A stretch of DNA of 64,000 nt, taken from Datnioides undecimradiatus. Its lineage: Eukaryota; Chordata; Actinopteri; Lobotiformes; Datnioididae. Positions 10,807 to 24,700 of this stretch are shown one piece after another. The stretch lies in NCBI GenBank assembly GCA_008933995.1, contig WARS01000014.1, forward strand, positions 7,425,192 through 7,489,191, in the 5' to 3' direction. The notes beneath the pieces were generated by a model. The model was not told where the DNA came from. It worked only from the letters and a program-made list of their open reading frames with translations, and made no database searches. The stretch's first letter is position 1. Every line of letters starts with the position of its first letter. Made by a program: the position numbers and the translations under genes.

Positions 10807-13800
10807 GCCAGGAGCTACATGCATGCAGACAGCACTCACTCCCAGGTCACCAAACAGCAACTTCCTGTCACATGTCATGCAGACGCGCAGGATATCGTGC
10901 ATCTACTTATCAACACTGAGCAATGGTCTCAGTCTTGTTGGGTTTAGGCTCTAAAAGTTCAAATAAGTCAGCGCTGACTGCTTTTCACCCATTCTCCTGA
11001 GTGATGGTCCTGTGTTTGTCTGACCCATTCATCCTCCCTGACCTGGACTGAACAGACTTTGCTGCTCTTTATATCTCTTTGCAGCACAAAGTGAACATGT
11101 GAACTGTCACAGAGGGAGCGAAAATTCAGACATACCATGAGCAAAGTTGGGAGAGCGGACAAGTGTGTAAAAGTTTATTTATTTATAACTTTAATATTTT
11201 TTATCTTTATGTGTCTGCTGTCAGGTGTCAGTGTTGATTTTGACCAACTGTGATAGGTTGCGAAGCAGCAAGCGCACAGAATTCTTCAAAAACAGAATAA
11301 GAGTGAGTGTTCGCTTCTCACAGACGACAGGGAAGCACGTTGCCTTCCCAGTTCACGGGCACACAGTCCAGGTGAGGACATCATCATTGGGAAACACTGA
11401 AATCACTCTATTTAGATTGAGGATCTGTGAATGATGGCTTCACACGCTGCGACCAAATGCTGCGATACAGAGTGTTTCCTCTACGCCGAGGTACAGGTAC
11501 AGTAGACGGGAGGCGTCACTCTGGAGGGGAAAACTGCAAGGTTTGTGTTTTTGAGTTTTGCAGGAATGCTCAATGTTTTCATTTACTGCACGTCAATAAA
11601 AATGCACAGAGCTGCAGCAAAATGTATGGGACATGGCTGGTATCAGGTGTATCATTGGCTATGAATAGAAACTTCGTAGATATAAAGGTGAAAAAATACA
11701 CTTTTAGATTTTTTGCATGGAGTTTACAAAAACATGCAAGTCGTGTGTGTAGCTCCACTGGTTTGTGTCATTTTGTCATGGAGCAGAACTGCACTGCCGT
11801 TACAGAGGGAGAAGAAGGCCTGGGGAGACTTAGACATTGAGAGAGAGACAGACAGGCGGGAAGAAGAAAGACAAGAAACTGAACAGCGGAGCGTTTTAGG
11901 CTCGGACAGCAAGTAAAGTGGATAACAGCGTCAAATATCAATCACAGACAAAGTGGCTGGACAGCACGAGACGAGCAAAGGCAGACGGATGTAAGTGTGA
12001 GGTGGGCACGGTGAAGACGAGGCTGAAGTGACTGGATGACAGAGGCAAAGGGAGACGCAAGAGCGGGATTGTTTGTGACGTGACTGCCTGGGCACTGAGC
12101 TACGGCGAAACAGAGAGAGGCTGGCGTGAACTGGACCTCTGCCAACAATCATCTCCACAGCGCTGTAAAACACCTACATTGTCATGAAGTAAAAGGATTA
12201 TCCATAGCTATCATATATATATATAAACAATATGGAGATATATTAAATGAGTTATCTCGTGTTGTATTTTTATTTTTCATATGAGACCCCATTGTGTTGA
12301 CATACACACAGCCTGACCTGAACACAACCTGATCATTAACCTTCTGTTGCTTCAGTCGTTAGAGTGGGAAATGTGGTCAAGACTAAAGATATAAAGCATC
12401 TTTGTAACTCAACAAAGCTTTTGTTGCAATGAGTGAAAAGCTTCCTTACAGGAAACGGTTTATTATCAGCTCCAGAGAAGGTCACTGAAAGGCAGAGACA
12501 CAAGCCGGGGACGTATTTAACCATGTGAGACGGACGTGTCCGCCGAGCGAGAGAGCGAGGGACTGCTGAAATGACTAGCCCGCAGATCCTGCGTTGGGAA
12601 GTTACTTCTGCAGCCTTCACTGACTTACACATGATTTTTCCACTGACAGGGCGGCTGACACAACCGGACACACACAAATACAACCTCGCGCACACACGCT
12701 CCGGCGCAGCTGGACGCACACTGGATGCGGTGCGCACACGCAGGGACGTGACAGTAAGGCGAGCGGACACGTTTCGTTGGCTGAAGGGACGGCTGAGGAC
12801 AGGATAGTGACAGGTGTCTAATGAGAGGGGAGAGCGTAAAAGAGGGGAAAGAAGGCTGTAAATAGAGGCGCAGAGACCAGGACGGGTGCGGCAGAGGGGA
12901 GAAACAATGAATGAATGAAAGAAGGGGAAAAAAAAGTAAAGTGACAGGTGCCAAAGCAGTCAGCGAATCACGGCTGATCTACATGCCACCGCGCATTTCC
13001 GTCCCGACATCTCTGCATTCAGTGTGTGTGTGTGTGCCACCTCTCATCTCCATCCCCGTGAATGACTGTGACAACACAAAGAAGACAGTTTGCATTGCTT
13101 GACCCTCAAACAGAGACGCCGCCGCTGAAACCGAACCTTGGCGTCGCCGCGGATACGACGCATCCAAAAACAGAAAACGAGCGGTGGGTCTCTACACATG
13201 ACCTGCGCGCGTTTGCATTTAATTACCAATGGATTCTCGTTGCTCATGTGTGTAATTACGTCAGCTGGGCACAACATATTCAGAGAGGTCAGCTTGAGGT
13301 CACAGGTCTCACATATTGTTCTGCTGCAAATCCAGATGTGTCTATTTTAGCCCGTGCAACCCAGAAACACAAGAGCTAAAGTGAGATCACACCATGTGTT
13401 TATCAGTTCCACCATACAAACACTACTTCCTGCAGATGGATAACTTTAAAAACAGGGGTTATATCATTAGCTTATTGTATTATACCAACCGAGTGTGAGC
13501 CAAGCTGCTGGTGGAACAGACCTGAAAGCAAGCCGATGATTACATTACACTGTGAATCATGCTTTTCCCACATTGCTCTCCAACTTTAACTTTTGACACA
13601 AGTTAGCGGCTGACAAAAGCTGCCGACAACAGCAGGTAATTTAGCCAGAATCAATGCTCATTGGCTGGGAATGAGAAGCCTTCAGTTGACCAGCAAACTG
13701 ACTCTTTCTACCTAGTAGAGACCCGATTAGACTGTGGGTGATTTCCATTGCAATGAGGTCTCTCAAACAAAACAAGGAAACCAAAATGTGTGGTTTGATG

Positions 13801-16800
13801 ACGTCATGAAGTAGCGTGGATCACAAAAGTTGCCGTGCATGACGTGCGATGCTCATCATGCTCATGCTCAGTATTTGGGATAAATGACGTATGCGACTCA
13901 CTCTAAATAAATCTAAATAAATTCAGTCATCAGTGACTAATGTGACACAGTTGTGCTTCATATAAGGTACATAAAGTAACTGATGAAAGCTTGCACAGTG
14001 GGGCAAAATCTCTGTTACCATGGAGCCACCGATAATTATAATTATAATGTTCCCACAGAAAACACTTGTCTCTGATTGGCTGGCACGGCTGGCCATTACA
14101 AGTACATTGTACATTAGAGCCCAGTCAACAGTTTAACTACTGCTGTAAATTAGTGTATTTTAAACTGCAGGTAACCATGCAAACAATATTGTTTATAATA
14201 TTGTATATAAGGTTTCAGCAGCCTTAGCTTTGGTAAGCTCTGTTAGCTCACAGCAATCGCCCGGCACGGTCTATCAAAAGCTTGACCACCTGATTTGTTG
14301 AACATGAAACCACAAATAATTATTTTAATAAGCAATGAAATGCAGATGAAGCCAGGTATACTGAGGTCAATCAGGAAAATGTATCTGCAGTCAGTTCTCT
14401 GTGGCTTTTTCCAAGCAAAGCACAGTGAAATGGATGAGTGTAGGGCCCTGCTGTATGGCTTCATTACGTGTTCCACCGTGGAACACATATATTTTGAGAT
14501 AGACTTTTATTACCGTTATTCTAATAAAACCGCAGCTCTGTGCATTTCAAAATGCGTCCCCCAGTAGCCTACATCACAGTATTTTCCAGTATTTTATCCT
14601 CTAATCACCCTGGGGGATCATTTTAGCCTGTTTCCAGACCATTGAGCTGTGTCCTCCTCACAGCGAGCAGAAATACTGGGACAGAGGAAGCCCCAAAGAA
14701 CGCGAGTACGTTGGGTTGCATCTGGGAGAGAGGGAGACAGAGAGCCGTTTGTATTGTCACATTACATGTACTCCACAGGATACGTACAGCGCACGGTTCA
14801 AACTTCTTCTAAAAATAAAAAAGCCCGTTATTTTAACAAAGCTACTGATGAATAATTTATACCGCAGTGAGTCAAATAAGACCCACATTTAAGGACACAC
14901 ACTCAAGTCCTCTCACTCGTACGTATGGGCAATCCCATCTACTCTGCATCTGGGACTCGAGTAGCGGCTGGAACTACTGTAAAACACAGCATGAAATCTG
15001 AAAACAGCTCCTGAAATCTTTGCTTCGCATCACGCTTAATGTGAGAACTATTTCACTCCGCGGCAGAAATTCTTTCTTTCAAATGAGAGAACGTGTTTGC
15101 ACTTTATCACTGTCCACCAGATATATTGCGCCGTGGTGCCTGGTGTTGGATTTACTCTACTTAATGTAAATGAATGGTCTTAGAGTTGTTCTTACCGTGT
15201 CTGTGAAGCGGTGGATAAACACAGTGCTACACTATAAAGGGTAATACCAGTTTATTGCAGCTTGGGTGCATGCAGAGTTATCCTAGGCAACGGAGATGAT
15301 GGCCAAATTTACAGATTAAAGACATTATGAAATCAAAGATGTTGGTTTAACTGTTTCAGATCACCTCCATGGTCACGCTATGCACCTTTTCAACAATACA
15401 TGCGCAAGAATTCAGTTTTTTCTTACTGTTTTTATATTAAAACCCAATCATGTTTTCCTTCTGTAAAACTAAATATGATGTGTTCTGACACAGGCCAACT
15501 AATTTCCACCGATACTGTCCTGACATCCACCCATTAATCAGTTTTCAACCTTTAGCCACACAGAGCTTGGATTCATCAGCTAGCTAGCTAGCACTCAATG
15601 TGCCACGCTGGTTGGAAGGGTACATCTTCCTGCTTCGGTACAGAGCTGCTGAAGGCGTTGACGGAGGTGCGTCGTCTTCTGCGGTTTAATGGAAGCCAGC
15701 ATTCAACTCTGAATTACTGTGATCCTCCATGTTTGCTGGGACATACCCACTACATTGCTATTTCACAGAGAAATATGTCCCCGTACAGAAGATCTCCAAA
15801 ATGCTACCTCAGCTGTACATGAAACCCCAAGTGATGGAGAGCTTGGAACATGGCAACATTGCTGCAACATCAGACAGTAGAGTTAGCAACCAGACGGAAT
15901 AGACGTGAACATCATGAAAGCATGTTGTGAACTTCATGGCACTGCTTAGAGGACCTCACGGTTCTGTTTGCACTGCTGCCAACTTTACTACTTTGTCGAC
16001 TACAGAAGGCATCTTTCCCATAGTTTGAGAATAGGGGACAGCATCAGTGCCCAACACGGCTACTCCTCTGATGTGTCATGTCATTTGGAAATGTGTAGTA
16101 ATTGTTTGAGAAGTATAAAACTACTTTACTTGGAAATGGCTTGGCAATGCTGGCTGTGATAAGCTGTGTGCACTGTTTAAAAGACATATGTCCATCGCTG
16201 TTAATCACAGTTGAACTACAACCAATCAGATCAATGAACGACATGATGATGTAGGAGCCAGTCTTCAGTGCGGTTCCTTTTCTTCATTCAATGAGGAAAT
16301 ACTTTCCTATTTAAATGTAAGTGCTGCTATACTATCTACTATAAATCATCTACACTAATCTCTTTTCAAGCTGCTGCTAAACCACCCTTGAGGCTGCCAG
16401 TGGTTCTTCACAGGATGCTGATTGGTCTGAATCACTGCATAGGTAACTTTAAGACTGGCAAAATGGATTTGTGATGTGATCTCCCAAATGGAGCTGCCTC
16501 ATCGGGTAACGTTTGACCGTCAGTCTGCTTTGTTTCTATGAACACAACTTTGAAAAACTTGTGTTTGTTTGAGGCGTTAAAATGATTGCAGTCGTACAGT
16601 TGCACAATGGCTATAGCATTAAGGTGGAAATTACCATTAATTCAAAGTCAACGCAAACCACATTAGTTCTACTCAAACGCTGTAGGAAGCCTCTCAAGTT
16701 CTGTGTACTGACATCAATTAAAAGCATAATGACTTCGCTAATGACTTGAGGTGCACTTGATTGTTTTGCCCCGTGTGCCCTGTGTGACGCTGTGCTGTAA

Positions 16801-18491
16801 CTGCAGTTTGTAAAGAGAATCACTGAGTTTCAGCATTTTCGTCAAGTCATTTTTGGAGGAGTTACGTCCAGACACCTGGGGTTCCATATATTCAAATGAC
16901 TTAGAATAAACACAATAAAATAAAAGTGTTTGTTTGTGATGCAAACAAATCTTATGGAAGTTTGGATTGAACCGCAGGAAAGGAAAACTTTAAGCGATGA
17001 AGGAATAAAAAGAACAGAGGCAGCACTGATGATGGATATGGAGGCTGCAACAGTTGTGCAAACACAATTTAAGGACTTTCAGAGAGTAAACAATAATGGA
17101 CACTTTGACTTATTGCTACAGTAAGTGGGCACAGACTTTGAGAGGGGAGACCAAGGTCTGCTTCAGATGTGAAACCAATAGTAATTGTCGATTGTAAAGT
17201 TCAGAAAATGATCAGGTTTGCGGATTTTAAAAGAATTTTAAGTTAAAATATAACTAAAATTGGTTTTGGGTGCCATACCCAACCATTGTGCAACCATCAC
17301 TTGTGTTCCTCAGCAAACTTTATGTCAAAATCTTTATGCTTATAACTGCAAACATCGGAACAAAAGGCACGAAAGAGACTTCCGGGTAAAAGTCTTGAGT
17401 CTGAAGTCAGAAAAAATCGGCAGGCTTGTGCCCATGAACACAAATCTTATAGATCACATTTCGTGACAATGTAAGGAACTGTTGTGAGGTGGTATTTAAA
17501 AAAGCACCAAGCCAAGTATTAAAGTTCCCACGATAAAGATCCTGTAACAAGCCAAAGTCCTGCATTTAAGGTAAACGTGGATACATACTTCCATACTTAA
17601 ACTACTGAAAGTAAGAGTACTCCCCATACAGAATGACCCATTTCATGGAGCTAATTTAAATTACCTGACACATGATTGGAAGTGTCAAAAACCACAAACT
17701 ATCATTAATAAGTAGTAGTAGATGTACTGTATATTTCCTACAAGCATGAAGTAGCATTAAATGGAAATACTTGAGTGCAGTATTTCAGTATGGTTCTTAA
17801 GGAAAGTATCTCTGCCTACAAAAGTGTTGAGAATGCCATGTCGGTCTTTGTTAAATGAATAAAACGGACAATGTCTCTTTCTGACAATCTTTAAAACTGA
17901 TAATATTCTCAGTCAAGGTCAGACTGAAGCAAGAGAGGGGCCTTCTGCTCGAGTTTGTCCAGGGCTCCCAAATCATAACGTCTAGCCCTAACAGGAAACA
18001 TGAATTGTTAGTTATGCTGCCGGTCTTCCCCCTGTCTTTCCAGCTGTGTCCTTTGAACTGCTCACACTGTTCCCGTCTGAGGAAGAAACTCCGAAAGGAC
18101 TGACTCATAAACGAAGAGGAAGAAGAGTTCCCGTCATGGAGGGGCTGAGCTGCCTGAGAACTTTGACCGCCATCACGCACCGACGTGACGTCCACATGAT
18201 GAACGTTTAACTTGAACCCGGGGACCTTTTTGGACCAATTAGCGTCACTTCACTTCTGAAACCAAAGGTGTCCCCGCGTGCAACGCACACACACTAACTG
18301 TAGAAAGACATGAGCACGCACAAGCACGCGCTTTCACTCCCAACCCCCGGCCCCATCTGTTGCGTCGCCCCCGTCAACTAAATGTCACCTGATGACATCA
18401 TAGGCCTGTCAACCTTTCCCCTTGTCACACATACATACACACACACACACACGGTGCTCACACTTGGCCTGACACAAGCAAAACGCTGCGT

Positions 18492-18782
18492 GTGACACCT
18501 CCTGCCTTGTCCTTTTTATTTTGTCTCCTCCACTCACCTTTCCTCATCTTCCTTCCTTCCTCTTGTTCTCATTTCCTCATTTTCCTCCTCTGTTCTCTCC
18601 TCCTCACTCCTCCTTCTCTCTTCATTTCCCATGCTTTACCCTTCTTTCCAAACATCTCCTCCACAGTTTTATCCTTCCCTCTCTTCTCCCTCCTCCTCCT
18701 CTCTAATTCTCCTCACTGCCTCCTCGCTTTGCCCCATTCTCTCCTCCTCTTCTCGTCCCCTCGTCTCCTCTCCTGTCCAAGT
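18492..18782 (+). repeat. Polypyrimidine tract
   Basis: About 290 bases of nearly pure C/T on the plus strand (runs of TCCTC, TTCC, CTCC). The open reading frames seen here are only low-complexity Ser/Pro/Leu/Phe strings and are not genes. Confidence 0.85.
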
Positions 18783-21700
18783 TAACTTTGTTAGTCCGCG
18801 CCGAGTTCTTTGACTGTTTAGCTGAAGTGACACAGAGGGCTTATTCACGCCGTTGCCTGTCCTCTCTCTCTTCCATCACCTCGCCCGCACTCAAATGCGC
18901 ATACAGAGACATTGTGCACACAAGCTGACACCTGTACGTACAAGCAAGAGGAAAGGTACACGGTGGTCGCATGTGAGCCCATGTATGGGCACAGTATGCA
19001 TGCACGCATGCAAATACTGAGCTGTTCAGTTTTGTATTGTCAGACTTTGTGCAGAAAACCATATCTGCTCAGAGTGAAGCACGTGGATTTGATGAAGCTC
19101 GGCTGTTTTTGCAAATGCGCATTTAGATTCCAGGGTCTGATGATAGCTGTGGATAATGGAGACGCGTGAGTACACAGTGTCAGTGGTAAAACTAACATTA
19201 GCCAGCAGCAGACTGGTTTTACTGAGAGTTAGGCACAGGAAAAAGGGGGGGGGGGATCTGCATGTCAAGCATTTTCTCATTATAAACAGGTTGGGAAATG
19301 GATTTGCAGCAGACAGCACATTTAGACATCATGTGCACTTACTTAGTTTCACTGGGAAATTGCGCATTAGATTACTGTTAGATGACTTTTGGGACTTTTT
19401 GCATATAAAACTTATTGCCTGTGTCTATATATGCATTATATATTTATAATGACATGATTGAAACATGATAATATATGAAAACATGGATACCGACAGATTT
19501 AGACCATTAAATATTCTTTTAACTGTACAAATTAGGTTATAATATATTAGTATTCTGTCTGCTGACAGTTTGCATAAAGAGCTGTGCCATTCGCCGGCTC
19601 ACACTCTGCTCTACAAAAGTCCATTATTGAATGTGTATCAGTGACCCTGTGCACAGCTGGAAAAACTCTGTAAGTCCTTGAGTTTGTTCGAAACCCAACA
19701 GCCGGGACTCTCAGGTGACTTTAAGCAGAGACAAATCCTGGAGCTGGCTCATTAATATTGAACAGAGGACTGATTTACAGACACGGCGGCAGCTCCCCGT
19801 GTGATTTTACATGGATATGAGCACATTTTTGTCCGACGGTCTTTAGACGCACCATGACACAAAGCTTGTCTGGAACGCAACAGTAAGTCTCTCTTTTACT
19901 GTCAGTGAAGCAGCTTCACATAGCTCATGAGCTGTTTATAAAATATGAATCCAACCACGGTGCTGCCGATTTACTGACATGGTAATCTGTCTTAAAGGAT
20001 TTCCAACAAAGACAAGTTAACACTGATATTTCTACATTAAAACTGAATCAAATGATTTTGTGAAATGTAAAATATGTTGTGTTGATTCATGAGAGAACAA
20101 CCACCAGATTCCACAGCCATAGAAAAAGTCTTTTAGTGTCTTTCAGCTCATTGTTTTGGTTTTACAGACATTAACTCATTCAGGCTGAAGACTGAACCAA
20201 AGCAAGAGACCTAAAGTAGCACAAAGCAGCAGGCAGTCAGTTTTCCTAAGAGGCTGTTGGTCACCACTTATATAATATTAGATTTTTTTAATATAAAAGC
20301 TGAAAGTTGATTTAGAAGTTCATGTGTGTATGTTAGAACGTGTTATAGAAAATAAGAGGCACCCTGACGTCTGGAAAAGCATCCTGACGTGTAAAATCAC
20401 ATCAGACCAAAACTAGAAAATCTTGCATTTTTATCTCTGCTGCCATAGCAACTACTCTCCTCCTTTTGGCATTACTACCCCCAGATAAAATAATAGAATA
20501 TTGATAGGAATGCAATCTTCACAAATCCAAAACCAAAAGCAACGAGTCCAGACAGGAGATTAAATCTAAAAGAAAAAAAAGAAAAAAGGAGGTAATAGTA
20601 TCGTTCACACACCCACCAGCCTACGGGGGAAGATTTCAGACAAAACAGGATTGAGAGTTTGACTTAAAAAGCTTCCCTCCTCCAGAGAGGGCTTACTGAG
20701 CACACAGCCCTTCTTCTTCACCAACGTCTTGCCTCGCGCTCACATGATTACACACATTCACAGCTGGAGTGCCTCCTGCAATCACGGTCTGCTACTGTTG
20801 GCCCTTAAGCAGCTTTACAATCCCATAACCATCAATATACAAGTGCATTTCCGAATGAATACCCTGCCGTGTGGAGGAAAACCAGATTATTTCTCAAACA
20901 CTTGTGACATAAAGGTGTTCATCAGATTATATAAAATGCCCTGAAAGCTTTACTGCATGCAGCAGTTAAGGTAAGAGAGAAGACTGCAGCTGAACATCGG
21001 TATGTTAAAAAGGTGCAATATACGGCTTTCAGTCTTAATAGGTGTCAACAGACAACTACAGCATTAACTATGACAAGGTTTCGTGGTGAGTGGAGCATTC
21101 ATTTACTGTTTTGTTGAGTGTAATGGCCCTGTGCATCTTTGCATAATGGCATACAGCTTAAGGTGAAGGTTCAGCATGGACATTCAACACCAGTACTTGT
21201 TAAACTCACCAATTAATATGCTGTAGCTATCTTGTTATGCGCTGTAACTTTAGAGAGAGAGCCAGGCTGTTTCCACTCTTTATGCTAAGCTAAAAGACGC
21301 TAATCACCTCCAGGCTTATCGCACAGGCGTGAGAGAGCTATAAATCCCCTCATCTAGCTCTCAAATAAACGGATCTCCTAAACTATTCCTTTAAAGTTGC
21401 TTATCTCACACCAGCTGATTTCGATAAAAATGTGCAGAGCTGTGTAAAGAGGATGTTTTCCGCAGGTTTTCCGTCCTGCTTTTCTAAAGAGTTTGAGTGT
21501 GCCTTTTTCACCAGGAGTCCTTTCAGACTCTCAAAGCTTTGCTTCGGCTTGTTTGTCGGAAACACAAAAGCAATCCAAATCCTTCTCAGCGGCGCACAAT
21601 GCAAACGCAGTAGAGGACAGTTTAAGCTGCCAGTCCTGGCTAATGACGTGAGGCGTGGAGTGACGAGCGCGTTTCATTTGTGGCTGACATGAGAGGCGTT

Positions 21701-24700
21701 CAAAGGTGACCCCCGAGTCGTTCAGAGCAAAGGCTCCGTGTGAATCCGCCGAGCTGCAGTGACACCAGGAGATCCAGACGTTAGAGTTTAAGTCCTGGCG
21801 AGGGAGGATATTGCAAACAGACTGTTGTGTTATTGAGTAAACTGCGCCCAAAGCACAATATGAAACTGTCACAATTCCAAATTGCTGTTCTCCCCTCGCA
21901 ACCTTTTGCCTCCACTTTGTTGTGCCACAAACACAACGCAGGGACACTAAATAATGTGGCTTTTATGTTTTTGTGGACAATGATTTAATCTTGTAACTTA
22001 ACATTAAAAAGGGTTCTGTCTATTCTGTCTATATGCTCCCAGATACACAGTGGGCACATTGACAAGGAAACAATAGAAATCGACACATCCGGACACAAAA
22101 CGCATACGCTAAGGTAAACACACGCGCAAATGTACAGAAGAACACCTCGCCCAGTCGTACCTTTCTTATCGCAAAGCACAGTTGACCCGATCCACGTCAA
22201 CGCAACCACTAAGAATTCCCTGTCCGGGATCTGAGCACCACCCGTTCCTGTTGCACATCCATAGAGAGGTGCCGTGTCATTTCTGCTCGGGTAATGTTTT
22301 CAGCGACATCCAGATACACACTATGATTCCATTACATGACGGAAGAGCGGTTAACCAAGTCCATAACCTTTGGACATTCCCACACCATATGTATACATAT
22401 GATAGTATTTGTGTGGGTTAAATCCTGGAGAACACCGCCTGATTTCTAGTGTGACCCAGAACTGTAAGAAGGCCACGTCACTGAGCAGCGGATTGTGTGT
22501 TTCTCAGCGTTGAGCATTAAATGTGTTTTATACAGCACATCCAGTGTGATATAAATAACCAAACCTGCAATTTCTAAATACAGTGCCCACTTGTTCTGCC
22601 TGGTCTCTTCACAGGATGTCGCTGGCTGCAGTACAGCACAGCACACTCTCAGACCTTTTTGCTCAATCTCCTCTCGCTACAAAACTCTTGCACGGAGAAA
22701 ACCAAACACGCTAAAGGAATGTCAGAGCCGCGCAGAGCCTCACGGAACAACCAACCGATCTACAAGAAGCTGATGTCGCCCGGTCCTGGTTAGCATCCCC
22801 CCCGGAGGCGGGGAACAAATTTTGACGACACGCTTCTTACACCTGAATCTGCGCTAAAACAAACACAGCCGATTAAAGTTTCATTAGGGCTCGCAGGGAA
22901 GGACACGGAGTACAGAGTGTCTCGTTCTCGCTGACACACTCAGTGGGGGGAGGGTAGGAACCCAGAAACAGAAGGAGACGGGCGCAAATGGAGGAATGAG
23001 AGAAAGGCAAAGACAAACAAAAGAGGAAACACGGGTTAAGCGACGGGTAATCGTTGTTAAGGGGGCTGGTGAAAGCGGCGGAGTGGAGGAAAGAGAAAAT
23101 GAGAGGATACAGAGGTGCATAGACAGACGTAATGATCAGACTGAAGGCAGAAAGGCGGGGCCGGGTTTTGCAGAGGCCAGCTACATGCTGATTCGCGATC
23201 GGTCTTATTTACTTTAACTGTCACGTCTCCGACTTCGCCGCTCTTTACCGTCCTCTTTTCCTCAGCAGCTACTCCCTTCTCTCTCCCCTTGCAATGTGTT
23301 TTTTCTCGCGCTTATTTCATCTTCTACCTTTTTACCCTCCTACTTCCCTCAGCACGGCGGACATCAATCTGTAAGTGTCTGATAGAGATAATTAGTTTGG
23401 AGAGGAAGAGGCATAGAAGAGGAGGGAGGAGGAATAAAGTTGGACAGTAAAGGAGATGGGGCAGGAATGGAAAAAGGGTGAGGAGAGGAAATAAGATAAT
23501 AAAGGGAGGGATGGCACATTTTATTTGACTATAATTAGAGGGAAAATCATCACTCTGTGACTAAAGGTCGGACGTGTTGGACAACCAATATGGCAAATGA
23601 ACACTTTTGACAGACCCTATGCATAAAAAAAAGGAAAATCCATGAGCGTTCCCATTTTTATTCTTTTTGTCTTCGTTGTTGGTTTCAAGCGTTCATTGCT
23701 GTGGGTTTGTGTGCCGCATCCTCATCAATCAAACAGCATGGCCGGCGGTGCGTTGCCTCTGTTATTGGCTTTTCCTTTGAAGTTTGAGTTCCCGATTCCA
23801 AAAGCAACTCTGTTTGCTGCTAGAAACTTTAAAACCCAGCACTTCCTGCGTAGCAGCGGACTGTTCCTGCAGGGCAATGAGCCTGTAGGGCGGCTTCCGT
23901 GACCCGAGTAAAGGTTCCGTCGCTTGTGTGGTTTGCGTCGTCCAGATGACAAAACATGGCAAAGTTTGACTTTATGCAGGTTATTTACAATCTGCAAATG
24001 GATCCTGCAGAACTGTTTAGTATTGTACTGGTTCAGCTCAGTAAGACGAGAACAGTCACTGCATGCAAAGCTCATTTTGGGTGTCCAAGCCATGTGCTTT
24101 GTAGGCCAAGCCACTAACAACCCTTTTACTCTATTCACTTGTCCTTGCACATGGACATGGTGCCATAAATACTTGTTGATGTGGTGCAACCACCAGGACC
24201 AGCTGGCAAACTACTGTAACTTCTAACGTGCTAACTAAACGGGAGCTACTTAGTCATAATAGCTCTCTGCTACTTGCTGGCTAAAAGCTAGCTCAGTCAC
24301 TCACTGGACAAAGTTAACACAGTTTATACCAAATTGACACCGGTCTAATGACTACATCCTTCTTCTGTATGTTACTGTTCAGCTGCACAACTTTGTCATA
24401 GTTCAGTGATGTTAATGTTAATGCAAAGACTTACACGGACGTACTTCCACCCTGCGAGCAGGTCGGGCTTAGCGTGGATGTTCCATCAAAATACATTTTG
24501 AAGCAAACTCTTGAGTTTTAAATGCTGCTGTGTCCACGAAGCTAAAGTAAAACATCTGTGCAGCAGCCGTGGTTCTTCTGTGATGCGTTAGCTAATGTAA
24601 ATAAGTGGAAACGAACGTATTTTGAGACGTGAGAAGGGACTTTTTTTTGTTGGAAAGTCAGAAAATTTAAACCAACTGTGGCTAAAACATCTGAATTGGT

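Noticed and set aside
11427-11840. 137-codon open frame
   Set aside because: No motif, no conserved start context, no splice partners; treated as chance.
18492-18785. Hydrophobic protein predicted in the CT-rich tract
   Set aside because: Low-complexity translation of polypyrimidine sequence in all three frames.
22386-22401. Palindrome CATATGTATACATATG
   Set aside because: Short AT-rich palindromes of this size are expected by chance in such sequence.
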